A stretch of 64,000 nucleotides of DNA from Acidovorax sp. (GCA_030692685.1 JAUXZO010000227.1:54563-118562), one strand, 5' to 3'; positions 27,255 through 36,013 are shown, counted from the first letter of the stretch. Numbers and translations are program-made. Notes: generated by a model not told the origin, from the letters alone.

Positions 27255-28253
27255 ATGAGAGTCATCTTTGCTGGCACGCCCGAGTTTGCCCGTGTTGCGC
27301 TGCAGCGTTTGCTGGACGCGGGTTTTACCGTTCCGCTCGTACTCACCCAGCCCGACCGCCCCGCGGGCCGTGGCATGAAGCTGCAGGCGTCGCCTGTCAA
27401 GCAGGGCGCGCTGGACCATGGCATCACCGTGGCGCAACCCCGCAGCCTGCGGCTGGACGGCAAATACCCGGACGATGCGGCCGCTGCGCGCGAAGCCCTT
27501 TTGGCCGCGCAGGCCGATGTGATGGTGGTGGCCGCCTACGGCCTCATCCTGCCGCAGTGGGTGCTGGACCTTCCACCCAACGGGTGCTTGAACATCCACG
27601 CCAGTCTGCTGCCCCGCTGGCGTGGCGCCGCGCCCATCCACCGGGCCATTGAGGCTGGCGACGCCGAAACGGGGGTCACCATCATGCAAATGGATGCGGG
27701 TCTGGACACGGGTGCCATGCTGCTGATGGAGCGCATTGCCATTGCCCCGACCGACACCACCGCCTTGCTCCATGACCACCTCGCCACGCTGGGCGGGCGG
27801 ATGATTGTGGAAGCCCTGGAGTTGGTGGCCTGTGGCGGGCTGACCGCCACGCCGCAGCCCTCCGAAGGCGTCACCTACGCCCACAAGATCGAAAAAGCCG
27901 AAAGCGCCATCGACTGGTCCTTGCCCGCCGCCGCGATCAGCCAACGCATCCGGGCGTTTGACCCGTTTCCGGGCACCACCACCGACGTTGGGGGCGAAAC
28001 CATCAAAATCTGGTCGTGCGAAATTGATAGCAATCAGCGCTTTACTGACAAGCGCTACGGGCATATTTTGTCTATAGATGGCCCCGGTATCACTGTGGCC
28101 TGCGGGCAGGGCGCTCTGCGCCTGACCACGCTGCAGCGCGCAGGCGGCAAGCGGCTGCCAGCAGCAGATTTCCTCCGGGGGTTCGACCTGTCTGTCGGCA
28201 CGGTCCTGGGCAGCAGCACGAGCTCCCCCGATAGCGCTACGCCAACGCCATGA
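27255..28253 (+). CDS. fmt: Methionyl-tRNA formyltransferase
   Basis: This 332-aa enzyme transfers formyl from 10-formyl-THF to Met-tRNAfMet. Motifs are MRVIFAGTPEFA at the N-terminus, the hydrolase-fold core LNIHASLLPRWRGAAPIHRAI and DAGLDTGAML, and a C-terminal OB-fold domain. The ATG at 27255 is preferred to the TTG at 27246. Bases 28021-28078 are a dispersed repeat translated in frame as a segment of about 19 residues (EIDSNQRFTDKRYGHILSI) inside the C-terminal domain, without breaking the frame. It overlaps azlC by four bases (ATGA). Confidence 0.95.
   Translation: MRVIFAGTPEFARVALQRLLDAGFTVPLVLTQPDRPAGRGMKLQASPVKQGALDHGITVAQPRSLRLDGKYPDDAAAAREALLAAQADVMVVAAYGLILPQWVLDLPPNGCLNIHASLLPRWRGAAPIHRAIEAGDAETGVTIMQMDAGLDTGAMLLMERIAIAPTDTTALLHDHLATLGGRMIVEALELVACGGLTATPQPSEGVTYAHKIEKAESAIDWSLPAAAISQRIRAFDPFPGTTTDVGGETIKIWSCEIDSNQRFTDKRYGHILSIDGPGITVACGQGALRLTTLQRAGGKRLPAADFLRGFDLSVGTVLGSSTSSPDSATPTP
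28021..28078. repeat. Dispersed AGCGCTT hairpin repeat, copy 5, inside fmt
   Basis: The core AGCGCTT-N7-AAGCGCT is at 28036-28056, in reverse orientation, with flanks ATTGATAGCAATC and CGGGCATATTTTGTCTATAG. This is the only copy in the window lying wholly inside a gene. It is translated without a stop in the fmt frame. Confidence 0.85.
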
Positions 28254-29074
28254 GCCGCACAGCGGTCATCAGCCGTACGGTGCGCCACCCGTCGTTCCGC
28301 CTGGCCGCACTGGACATGGCGGGCACGTCACTGGGCATTGCGGCCTGGGGCCTGGTCACCGGCGTGGCCATGGTCAAAAGCGGCATGCCGGTGAGCTTGG
28401 CCGTGTTCATGTCGTTGCTGGTGTATGCGGGCAGCGCACAGCTCGCGGTCATCCCGCTCCTGTCAGTGGGTGCGCCCTTGTGGGTCATCTGGCTCACGGC
28501 CGCGTGCGTCAACCTGCGGTTTGTGATTTTCAGCAGCATGTGGCGCAGCTACTTTGCCCACCTGCCGCTGCGCCAGCGCCTGGCCATTGGGTATTTCAGT
28601 GGCGACGTGATCTATGTAGCGTTCATGAAGCGGTTTCCCGAGCCGCGCCCGGGGCCTGACCAGATACCGTATTTCTGGGGTGCCGCCAGCTCCAACTGGC
28701 TGGCATGGCAAGTGCCGTCGATTGCGGGCATCCTGCTGGCCAATGCCGTTCCGCTGTCCTGGGGCCTGGGCTTTGCAGGTGTGCTGGCGCTGCTGGGGGT
28801 GCTGCTGTCGCTGCTGTTTGACCGGGCCACCTGGCTGGCCACGGGGGTTGCTGCCACCGCTGCAATTGCGGCATTTGCGCTGCCGCTGAAGCTCAACATC
28901 CTCGTCGCGCTGGCCGCTGCAGTCGCCGCAGGCCTGCTGATGGAGGCGGTAGACCGCCGCCGCCACAAACCAGAGCTGCTGCTGGTACCCGCCAACAGCG
29001 TGATGCCCCCGGAAGAACGCGAACATGTCGCAGCGGGCGATGTGGTGCCCCTGCGTGAGGAGCGCCACCCATGA
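28250..29074 (+). CDS. azlC: AzlC family branched-chain amino-acid exporter subunit
   Basis: This 274-aa polytopic membrane protein has an N-terminal block typical of AzlC (GTSLGIAAWGLVTGVAMVKSG, SLLVYAGSAQLAVIPLL, NLRFVIFSSMWRSYFAHLPL) followed by several hydrophobic helices. AzlC with AzlD forms a two-component exporter of branched-chain or related amino acids and analogues. It overlaps fmt by four bases and is followed by azlD after about 60 bases. The C-terminal charged tail (PPEEREHVAAGDVVPLREERHP) is cytoplasmic. Confidence 0.9.
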   Translation: MSRTAVISRTVRHPSFRLAALDMAGTSLGIAAWGLVTGVAMVKSGMPVSLAVFMSLLVYAGSAQLAVIPLLSVGAPLWVIWLTAACVNLRFVIFSSMWRSYFAHLPLRQRLAIGYFSGDVIYVAFMKRFPEPRPGPDQIPYFWGAASSNWLAWQVPSIAGILLANAVPLSWGLGFAGVLALLGVLLSLLFDRATWLATGVAATAAIAAFALPLKLNILVALAAAVAAGLLMEAVDRRRHKPELLLVPANSVMPPEEREHVAAGDVVPLREERHP

Positions 29075-29135
29075 GCGCCGTGCCGGGCCGCCCCAGACAA
29101 GCTCGCACCGCAGTGCGCAGCACGGAGGTTTCCAG

Positions 29136-29471
29136 ATGAGCTGGTCCTGGATCGGTCCCTTTCTGGCCATCGTGGGCCTGGCGGTCATCACCGTCGTCTC
29201 GCGCTCGTTCTTCATGATCCCCGAACGCGAACTGCCGCTACCCGACTGGCTCAAGCGCGGGCTCAAATACGCGCCCCTGGCGGCGCTCACCGCCGTCATC
29301 GCTCCCGAGATCTTCATGACGCAAGGCGAGTTCATCGACACCTTCATGGACGCACGACTGCCCGCCGTGCTGTGCGCCAGCGCCTACTACTTCTGGCGCC
29401 GGGGCATTCTGGGCACCATCGTGGTGGGCATGGCAGTGTATTTGCCGCTGCACATTGGCTGGGGCTGGTAG
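29136..29471 (+). CDS. azlD: AzlD family small exporter subunit
   Basis: This 111-aa membrane protein has about four hydrophobic segments and the AzlD signature (FLAIVGLAVITVVSRSFFMIP, LKYAPLAALTAVIAPEIF, AYYFWRRGILGTIVVGMAVYLPL). GGAGG lies 9 bases before the ATG at 29136. It is the partner of AzlC immediately upstream and the last gene of the def-fmt-azlCD run. A strong GC-rich hairpin begins six bases after its stop. Confidence 0.88.
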   Translation: MSWSWIGPFLAIVGLAVITVVSRSFFMIPERELPLPDWLKRGLKYAPLAALTAVIAPEIFMTQGEFIDTFMDARLPAVLCASAYYFWRRGILGTIVVGMAVYLPLHIGWGW

Positions 29472-29476
29472 AGAAG

Positions 29477-29513
29477 TCCCCCTGAGCCGCTGCGCGGCTT
29501 CCCCCCAGGGGGA
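29477..29513 (+). terminator. Nested GC hairpin after azlD (repeat family with 59.7 kb copy)
   Basis: The inner stem AGCCGC-TGC-GCGGCT (29485-29499) is embedded between TCCCCCTG and CAGGGGGA, which also pair. It begins right after azlD and probably ends the operon transcript. The same CCCCCTGA...TTCCCCC core recurs on the minus strand at about 59735-59763, so it is a dispersed element rather than a gene-specific terminator. Confidence 0.6.
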
Positions 29514-29521
29514 CGCACGGT

Positions 29522-29682
29522 GTGCGGTGTTTCACGCTATCTGGCACATAAAAAGGCGTCTTTTCGGCCGTGGCTGCGTTACAAATCCTCGCGATACCGC
29601 CCGGTATCGCTGTGGTTTGCGCCTTGCCACGACCAAAAGTCCATCCTTTTTAATATGTGCCATTCAGCGTAAAACACCGCAC
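29522..29682. repeat. 161-bp imperfect palindromic element
   Basis: The two halves are near reverse complements. The outer ends are GTGCGGTGTTT and AAACACCGCAC. Inner matching blocks include GGCACATA, AAAAGG, TCGTGG and the GCGATACCG arms, and the axis is at the exact 20-bp palindrome 29591-29610. No ORF is inside it. It fills most of the 315-bp gap between azlD and pgk, and its transcript would form one long hairpin. A MITE- or REP-like element is inferred. Confidence 0.75.
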
Positions 29683-29786
29683 TGGCCTGGCAGAGCCAGT
29701 TCCCCGGGTGCACTGGCAAGGGGCGGGGCAGGTGCATGGCTGCGATCACTAAAATGGCGACCCAAGCCTCCACTCCCCCCCTTTCC

Positions 29787-30986
29787 ATGAACATCCTCCG
29801 CTTTTCCGACCTGTGTGCCCAGGGCAAGGCCCACGGCCAGCGCGTCTTTATCCGTGCCGACCTGAACGTTCCGCAGGACGACACTGGCCGCATCACTGAA
29901 GACACTCGCATTCGCGCGTCCATTCCCTGCATCCGCATGGCGCTGGACGCAGGCGCTGCCGTGATGGTGACCAGCCACCTGGGCCGGCCGACGGAAGGCG
30001 AGTTCAAGCCCGAAGATTCCCTGGCGCCCGTAGCCGCGCGTTTGGCAGAGTTGCTGGGCACCGAGGTGCCGCTGGTGTCGAACTGGGTGGACGGCGTCAC
30101 TGTGGCCCCCGGCCAGGTCGTGCTGCTGGAAAACTGCCGCCTGAACGTGGGCGAAAAGAAGAACAAGGAAGACCTGGCGCGCAAGCTGGCTGCGCTGTGC
30201 GACATCTTTGTGAACGACGCGTTTGGCACCGCGCACCGCGCCGAAGGCACCACCTACGGCATCGCCCAGTTCGCGCCCATCGCTTGCGCAGGGCCCCTGC
30301 TGTCGGCAGAAATCGACGCACTCACCAAAGCCCTGGCCCACCCGCAACGCCCGCTGGCGGCCATCGTGGCGGGTTCCAAGGTATCGACCAAGCTCACCAT
30401 TTTGAAGAGCCTGGCCGACAAGGTAGACCAGCTCATCGTGGGTGGCGGCATTGCCAACACCTTCATGCTGGCCGCAGGCCTGCCCATTGGCAAAAGCCTG
30501 GCCGAGCCCGACCTGCTGGACGAAGCCCGCGCTGTGATGGCCGCCATGAAGGCGCGTGGGGCCGAGGTGCCCATCCCGACCGACGTGGTCACCGCCAAGA
30601 CCTTTGCCGCAGACGCCCCCGCCACGGTCAAGGCAGCAGCCGATGTGGCCGCAGACGACCTGATCCTCGACATTGGCCCTGAAACCGCCAAGCGCCTGGC
30701 AACACAGCTCAAGTCTGCCGGAACCATCGTGTGGAACGGCCCGGTGGGCGTGTTCGAATTTGCGGCGTTTGAAAACGGCACACGCGAAATCGCCAAAGCA
30801 ATTGCCGAATCGCCCGCCTTCAGCATCGCGGGCGGTGGCGACACGCTGGCCGCCATTGCCAAATACGGCATTGAAAAGCAGGTGGGCTACATCTCCACGG
30901 GCGGTGGCGCGTTTCTGGAGATGCTGGAAGGCAAGACGCTGCCCGCGTTTGAGATTTTGGAAAAGCGCGCAGCCACGTCTATGTGA
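29787..30986 (+). CDS. pgk: Phosphoglycerate kinase
   Basis: This 399-aa glycolytic enzyme transfers phosphate from 1,3-bisphosphoglycerate to ADP. Motifs are RVFIRADLNVPQDD (substrate-binding N-domain), VMVTSHLGRPTEGE, LLENCRLNVGEKKN, FVNDAFGTAHRAEGTT and the C-domain nucleotide-binding VWNGPVGVFEFAAFENGT with AGGGDTLAA. I chose the ATG at 29787 (MNILRFSDL) by family resemblance; no strong ribosome site is present, and an in-frame ATG at 29754 is possible. pyrF follows 47 bases downstream on the same strand. Confidence 0.97.
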   Translation: MNILRFSDLCAQGKAHGQRVFIRADLNVPQDDTGRITEDTRIRASIPCIRMALDAGAAVMVTSHLGRPTEGEFKPEDSLAPVAARLAELLGTEVPLVSNWVDGVTVAPGQVVLLENCRLNVGEKKNKEDLARKLAALCDIFVNDAFGTAHRAEGTTYGIAQFAPIACAGPLLSAEIDALTKALAHPQRPLAAIVAGSKVSTKLTILKSLADKVDQLIVGGGIANTFMLAAGLPIGKSLAEPDLLDEARAVMAAMKARGAEVPIPTDVVTAKTFAADAPATVKAAADVAADDLILDIGPETAKRLATQLKSAGTIVWNGPVGVFEFAAFENGTREIAKAIAESPAFSIAGGGDTLAAIAKYGIEKQVGYISTGGGAFLEMLEGKTLPAFEILEKRAATSM

Positions 30987-31033
30987 ACGCGCAGGGTCGG
31001 GGTGCGCAGGCCGGGCCACTAAAATCACGCCCC

Positions 31034-31861
31034 ATGACCTTCACCGACATGCTGCGCGACGCCACGGCGCAGAACAACTCTTTGCTGTGCGTGGGCCTGG
31101 ACCCGGAGCCCACGCGGTTTCCGGCGGGGATGCAGGGCGACCCGCGCAAGATCTATGACTTTTGCGCGGCGATTGTGGACGCCACGGCCGACCTGGTCTG
31201 CGCGTTCAAGCCCCAGATCGCCTACTTTGCCGCCCACAGCGCCGAAGACCAGCTCGAACGCCTGATGCAGCACATGCGCGCCAACGCGCCGCATGTGCCA
31301 GTCATTCTGGATGCCAAGCGCGGCGACATCGGCTCCACCGCCGAGCAATATGCCAAGGAGGCGTTTGAGCGCTACGGTGCCGACGCGGTCACCCTGTCGC
31401 CATTCATGGGGTTTGATTCGATCGAGCCCTATCTGGCGTACCACGGCAAGGGCGCCTTCTTGCTGTGCCGCACCTCCAACCCGGGCGGCGATGATCTGCA
31501 GACACAGCGCCTGGCCAGAGTGGAGGGCCAGCCGCTGATGTACGAACACGTAGCGCGCCTGGCGCAAGGGCCGTGGAACAAGAATGGCCAGCTGGGCCTG
31601 GTGGTGGGCGCGACCTATCCGCAGGAGATCGAACGCGTGCGCGCCATTGCGCCTACGCTGCCGCTCTTGATTCCGGGCGTGGGCGCCCAGGGCGGCGACG
31701 CTGCAGCCACCGTGCGCGCCGGGCTGCGCGATGGCGGGCCGATCATCGTGAACTCGTCCCGGTCCATTCTGTACGCCTCCAAAGGCGACGACTTTGCCGC
31801 CGCAGCGCGCACCGAGGCCCAGCGCACCCGTGCGGTGCTCGAAGCGGCCCGCGCACGCTGA
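31034..31861 (+). CDS. pyrF: Orotidine-5'-phosphate decarboxylase (long-form)
   Basis: This 275-aa enzyme catalyses the last step of UMP synthesis. The catalytic DAKRGDIGSTAEQYA motif is present, together with LCVGLDPEPTRFPAG, FKPQIAYFAAHSAE and the phosphate-binding PGVGAQGGD and NSSRSILYAS. The length and motif spacing match the longer bacterial family typical of mycobacteria and many betaproteobacteria rather than the ~245-aa Escherichia coli type. The ATG at 31034 is chosen over the longer frame, which lacks homology. Confidence 0.95.
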   Translation: MTFTDMLRDATAQNNSLLCVGLDPEPTRFPAGMQGDPRKIYDFCAAIVDATADLVCAFKPQIAYFAAHSAEDQLERLMQHMRANAPHVPVILDAKRGDIGSTAEQYAKEAFERYGADAVTLSPFMGFDSIEPYLAYHGKGAFLLCRTSNPGGDDLQTQRLARVEGQPLMYEHVARLAQGPWNKNGQLGLVVGATYPQEIERVRAIAPTLPLLIPGVGAQGGDAAATVRAGLRDGGPIIVNSSRSILYASKGDDFAAAARTEAQRTRAVLEAARAR

Positions 31862-31927
31862 CACAACAGCACTGCTGGCACCCCACCACCTTCGCGCCGC
31901 AACTGCATCCGCATCCGCATCACGCCC

Positions 31928-32824
31928 ATGCAGCTTAAATGGCTCGAAGACTTCATCTTGCTGGCGCAGGAGCGCAGCTACACCCGCGCGGCCGAGCTGC
32001 GGCATGTCACCCACCCTGCCTTTGGCAGACGCATCCGGGCGCTGGAGGCCTGGGCTGGCACGCCGCTGGTGGAGCGCGGCGGTGGCCCCGTCACCCTGAC
32101 ACCTGCCGGGCAGAGCTTTCTCGAAACCGCAGGCCACATGGCGCGCAGCCTGGCGCAGTCGCATGAAGAGCTGCAAAGCCTGGCCGGGCGACAAGCCCGC
32201 AGCGCCACCCTGACCACCGGCCGCACCCTGGCGCGTACGGTGGTGGCCGACTGGCTGGTGCGGCTGCAGCCCATTTTGCAAGGCGGCGAGCTGTGCATAC
32301 GCACCCGCGCACTGGCCGAAACGGTGGCGATGCTGGAGAGGAACGAGGCCGACTTCTCGCTCGTCTATCACCACCCGGCGCTGGCGATACGGCTGGACGC
32401 GCGCCAGTTCATGCACGTGACGGTGGCGTCAGACCGGCTGGTGCCCGTGTCCCGTGCCACCGCACAAGGCCAGGCCATGCACCGGTTCGGTCCCGACGCC
32501 ACGCGCATCCCCTACCTGGCCTATGCACCGCAGCTGGCGCTGGGGCGCCTGGTGGAAGACCACCTGGCCCAAAACCCCCACGCGCCGCGCCTGCAGCGGG
32601 TGGTGGAATGCGACTCGGCCGACGCCCACTACGAGTACGTGCAAAAAGGCCTGGGTGTAGCGTGGCTGCCCTGGTCGATGGTGCATGCCGACTGCAAGGC
32701 CAAGCGGCTGGCCCTGGCGGGCGATGCGCGCATGGAGGTGCGGTTTGACGTGCGCCTGTACCGCCCCAAACGGCGCCTGGGTCCACTGGCCGAGGCCTTG
32801 TGGAAGGCCTTGTCGCAGCGCTGA
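31928..32824 (+). CDS. LysR family transcriptional regulator
   Basis: This 298-aa protein has an N-terminal winged HTH (LKWLEDFILLAQERSYTRAAELRHVTHPAFGRRIRALE, residues 3-41) and a LysR substrate-binding domain (from about 90) ending LYRPKRRLGPLAEALWKAL. The unusual TRAAELRHVTHPAFGRRI recognition helix is common in one Comamonadaceae LysR subgroup. It lies 139 bases before the Bug substrate-binding protein gene on the same strand and may control it and the following hydrolase. The inducer is unknown. Confidence 0.9.
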   Translation: MQLKWLEDFILLAQERSYTRAAELRHVTHPAFGRRIRALEAWAGTPLVERGGGPVTLTPAGQSFLETAGHMARSLAQSHEELQSLAGRQARSATLTTGRTLARTVVADWLVRLQPILQGGELCIRTRALAETVAMLERNEADFSLVYHHPALAIRLDARQFMHVTVASDRLVPVSRATAQGQAMHRFGPDATRIPYLAYAPQLALGRLVEDHLAQNPHAPRLQRVVECDSADAHYEYVQKGLGVAWLPWSMVHADCKAKRLALAGDARMEVRFDVRLYRPKRRLGPLAEALWKALSQR

Positions 32825-32963
32825 GCCCACGGGTTTTCATCAGGGCGATGGGCCGTATTGGCAAGCGTTGGTGCCGTTTCAGCACCAACCAAGGGGGTGG
32901 GTCTTCTCACAATCAGGCCATGCCACGCGCAATAACACGCGCTACACCACCAAGGAACCCCAC

Positions 32964-33947
32964 ATGCAAACCACCCCGTCCTCCCTGCGCCGCACCGCCT
33001 TGTTGTGCGGCCTGGCCCTGATGGCAGCCGCCGCACCCGCCTTTGCACAAGATGTCTACCCGTCCAAGCCCATCACCATCGTCGTCGGCTACCCGCCGGG
33101 CGGCAGCACCGACCTGACCGGCCGCAACGTGGCGCTGGAGCTGAGCGCCAAGCTGGGCGTGCCCGTCGTCATTGAAAACATCGGCGGCGCTGGCGGCGCC
33201 ATTGGCGCGCAAAAGGTGGTCAGCGCAGCGCCTGACGGCTACACGCTGTTTGTGGGCGCCAGCAACGAGCTGGCCATCGTCGGCCTGGTCAACAAAAAGA
33301 TCAAATACAGCCCCAAGGACTTCACCGCCATCGGCCTCATTGCATCGCAGCCGCTGGTGTTGGTGGCCTCGACCGGAGCGGGTGTCAAAAACTTCGCCGA
33401 GTTCACGCAGAAGGTCTCCAAGAACCCTGGCAAGTTCAGCTATGGCAGCTCGGGCGTGGGCACCTCGCTGCACCTGGCGGGCGAGATGGTCAAAGAGCAG
33501 GGCAAGCTGTTCATGACACACATCCCTTATCGCGGCGTGGCGCCGCTCACCAACGACCTCATGGGCAACAACCTGGAATACGGCGTGTTTGTGCTGTCCA
33601 GCGGGCTGCCGCACATCAAGAGCGGCAAGGTGATTGCCCTGGGCACTACCGAAGCCAAGCGCTCGGCCACCACGCCCGACATTCCGGCGCTGGCCGAAAC
33701 GCCGCAGTTCAAGAACGTGGACATTGGCGTCTGGTTTGCGCTGATGGGCCCGGCCAACCTGCCCAAGCCCGTGTTCGACAAGGTGAAAAAGGCGCTGAAC
33801 GACAGCCTGCAGTCGCCCGAATTCCGCAAGAAGATGGAAGCCAGCGGCTCTACCGTGGCGTCGCCCACGGTGAACCTGGACCAGTTCCTGACGGCCGAAG
33901 TGGCCAAGTACAAGAAGATTGTTGAATTCGCCAAGATCGAAGAATGA
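32964..33947 (+). CDS. Bug-type tripartite tricarboxylate transporter substrate-binding protein (TctC family)
   Basis: This 327-aa periplasmic binding protein has a signal peptide (LLCGLALMAAAAPAFAQ). The Bug fold signature follows: YPSKPITIVVGYPPGGSTDLTGR, VPVVIENIGGAGGAIGAQKV, APDGYTLFVG, and the mid-domain SSGVGTSLHLAGEMVK and HIPYRGVAPLTNDLMG. AAGGAA lies seven bases before the ATG. The large orphan Bug families of betaproteobacteria usually bind carboxylates. The downstream aspartoacylase-like hydrolase overlaps by four bases, suggesting an N-acyl-amino-acid or related carboxylate substrate. No TctA/TctB membrane genes are adjacent. Confidence 0.92.
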   Translation: MQTTPSSLRRTALLCGLALMAAAAPAFAQDVYPSKPITIVVGYPPGGSTDLTGRNVALELSAKLGVPVVIENIGGAGGAIGAQKVVSAAPDGYTLFVGASNELAIVGLVNKKIKYSPKDFTAIGLIASQPLVLVASTGAGVKNFAEFTQKVSKNPGKFSYGSSGVGTSLHLAGEMVKEQGKLFMTHIPYRGVAPLTNDLMGNNLEYGVFVLSSGLPHIKSGKVIALGTTEAKRSATTPDIPALAETPQFKNVDIGVWFALMGPANLPKPVFDKVKKALNDSLQSPEFRKKMEASGSTVASPTVNLDQFLTAEVAKYKKIVEFAKIEE

Positions 33948-34945
33948 GCGACGACAACGCCCACCCCCCTATCGCGGTGCAACCGCTGACCTTTGACCTG
34001 CCCGCACCCGACATCACCGCCTGGCGCGCGGGCAACACCGGCACGCCCGGCGTGTGGCAGTTCGACTCGGGCCACCCTGGGCGCCACGTCATGGTCAGCG
34101 CGCTGGTGCACGGCAACGAGCTGTGTGGCGCCTGGGCCTTGAAGGGCCTGCTCGAAGCGGGTGTGCGCCCCGAACACGGCACGCTCACGCTCGCGTTCTG
34201 CAACCTCGACGCGTTCGACCGCTTTGACCCGCAGAACCACGACGCCTCGCGCTTCACCGATGAAGACCTCAACCGCCAATGGCTGGACGCGCGCATTGAC
34301 GCTGCCGACACCAACGAGCGCCGGCGCGCCGCCGCGCTGCGCCCGTTCGTGGCGCAGGCCGACTGGCTGCTCGACATCCATTCGATGCACGAGCCCTCGG
34401 CTCCCCTGCTGCTCACCGGCATCCAGCCCCGTAACCGGGCTCTGGCGCGTGCCATGCGCTCGCCCGAACACATCGTGGTGGACGCAGGCCACAAGGACGG
34501 CGTGCGCATGCGCGACTACGGCCGCTTTGGGCTGATGGACGAAGAGGGCGGCGACACGCGATCGCTGCTCGTTGAGTGCGGTTTTCATGGCGACCCCGCC
34601 AGCCGAGCGGTGGCGCAAGACCAGTGTGTGCGTTTCATCGAACAATCGGGCGCCATCAGCGCCACGGCCCTGGCGCAGCAGCTGCCCGGCTGGCGCCTGC
34701 CCGATGCGCCGCGCCAGTGGGCGCTGGAAGTGACAGGCCCCGTGGTGGCCACCAGCAGCGCCTTCCGCTTTGTGGCGCCCTACACGGGGCTGGAGATGTT
34801 CGAGACGGTGGGAACGGTGATCGGCGACAACGACGGCGTGCCCGTAACCACCCCGTATGACCATTGCGTGCTGGTGATGCCCTCGGTGCGGCAGGCACGC
34901 GCGGGCGTGACGGTGGTGCGTTTTGCCACCCGCACCGCACTGTGA
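33944..34945 (+). CDS. Succinylglutamate desuccinylase/aspartoacylase family hydrolase
   Basis: This 333-aa zinc carboxypeptidase-fold enzyme is predicted to cleave N-acyl amino acids. Zinc-site motifs are VHGNELCGAWAL (His and Glu ligands) and DIHSMHEP (His ligand), with NLDAFDRFDPQNHDASRFTDEDLNRQW between them as in AstE/AspA proteins. LLVECGFHGD supplies the general-base region. It overlaps the Bug-protein stop by four bases, so uptake and hydrolysis of one substrate is a reasonable inference. The exact acyl group and amino acid cannot be read from sequence. Confidence 0.85.
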   Translation: MSDDNAHPPIAVQPLTFDLPAPDITAWRAGNTGTPGVWQFDSGHPGRHVMVSALVHGNELCGAWALKGLLEAGVRPEHGTLTLAFCNLDAFDRFDPQNHDASRFTDEDLNRQWLDARIDAADTNERRRAAALRPFVAQADWLLDIHSMHEPSAPLLLTGIQPRNRALARAMRSPEHIVVDAGHKDGVRMRDYGRFGLMDEEGGDTRSLLVECGFHGDPASRAVAQDQCVRFIEQSGAISATALAQQLPGWRLPDAPRQWALEVTGPVVATSSAFRFVAPYTGLEMFETVGTVIGDNDGVPVTTPYDHCVLVMPSVRQARAGVTVVRFATRTAL

Positions 34946-34995
34946 ACCCACGCTGCAGGCCAGCCCTGGGGGCGGGCCTGCAGCCTTGCACATCA

Positions 34996-35066
34996 AATAT
35001 CAACTACTATTTTGATAGCTGCTAGCGCTTATCCATCAAGCGCTAGAGGCCATTTTGGCTTGTATT
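34996..35066. repeat. Dispersed AGCGCTT hairpin repeat, copy 6
   Basis: The core is at 35024-35044, in reverse orientation, with TTTTGATAGCTGCT on the left and AGAGGCCATTTTGGCTTG on the right. The minus-strand EamA gene enters it and terminates inside: the TGA is within the core, and the C-terminal residues KIQAKMASSA are encoded by the element. Confidence 0.92.
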
Positions 35067-36013
35067 TTTGGCCCCAGCACCACACAAACCAGCGCCGCCA
35101 CCACCAGTGCAATACCGGCCCACTGCCAAGGCGCCACACCCTCGTCCAGCAACAACCAGCCCGCCGTCAGCCCCACCACTGGCACGGCCAGGCTGAACGG
35201 CGCCACGCGGTTGGCGGGGTAGCGCTGCAGCAGGTTGGTCCACAGTGCATAGCCAACAATGGTGGCAGCCCAGCCCAGATAGGCCACTGACGCCCACGCC
35301 AGCAGCGGCACATCGACCAGCGTTTGCCACTGCAGCCAGCGCGCTGCGTCGGGGTCGAACAGGGCGGACAGCGCCACAAACGGCAGTACCGGCACCAGGC
35401 TGGCCCAGATCACAAACGCCAGCGGGTCAAACCCCGGGCTTTGCTGCTGCGCCAGCCGCGACACGATATTGGACGACGCCCACATGGCCGCGCCACACAG
35501 CGTCAGCAGCAGCCCCGCCAGCGTGGTGGCTGCGGCCACGCCCACGCCAGAGCCCGGGCCCACGTAGTTCATGGCAAAACACACCAGCCCCAGCGCGGCC
35601 AGCACCATGCCCCAGCGCAGGGACGGGCCCGGCCGCTCGCGCAGCAGCGCAAAGCCAAACAGCGCCGTGAAAAACACCTGGGTTTGCAGCAGCACGCTTG
35701 CCAGCCCGGCCGTCATCCCCACCTTGAGACCGATAAACAAAAACCCAAACTGCCCCACGCCCTGGAACAGCCCAAACAGCACCACCCAGCGCCAGTGCAT
35801 GCGCGGGGGCCGCACCAGCAACACCAGCGGCAGCGCCGCACACAGGTAGCGCGCGGCGCCCAGCTGAAAGGGGCTGAAGCTGCGCAGCCCCCATTTCATG
35901 GCCACAAAGTTCACACCCCACAGGATGACCACCACCAGCGCGGCCAACAGGTCGCGCGCACGCAGGGGGCCACCAGCCAGCCCTGACCCTTGACCGGACA
36001 CCGGCGCCGTCAC
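35036..36013 (-). CDS. EamA/DMT family metabolite transporter
   Basis: This 325-aa inner-membrane protein has ten predicted helices in two EamA repeats. The first begins LLAALVVVILWGVNFVAMKWGL and the second LLTLCGAAMWASSNIVSRLA; both show the W-G/S-x-N pattern of RhtA/YdcZ-like exporters. Its ATG overlaps the upstream thioesterase stop (ATGA). The final codons and the stop are supplied by a dispersed repeat, so the natural C-terminus was probably changed by insertion of the element. The substrate, possibly amino acids or purines, is unknown. Confidence 0.9.
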   Translation of the reverse strand: MTAPVSGQGSGLAGGPLRARDLLAALVVVILWGVNFVAMKWGLRSFSPFQLGAARYLCAALPLVLLVRPPRMHWRWVVLFGLFQGVGQFGFLFIGLKVGMTAGLASVLLQTQVFFTALFGFALLRERPGPSLRWGMVLAALGLVCFAMNYVGPGSGVGVAAATTLAGLLLTLCGAAMWASSNIVSRLAQQQSPGFDPLAFVIWASLVPVLPFVALSALFDPDAARWLQWQTLVDVPLLAWASVAYLGWAATIVGYALWTNLLQRYPANRVAPFSLAVPVVGLTAGWLLLDEGVAPWQWAGIALVVAALVCVVLGPKIQAKMASSA

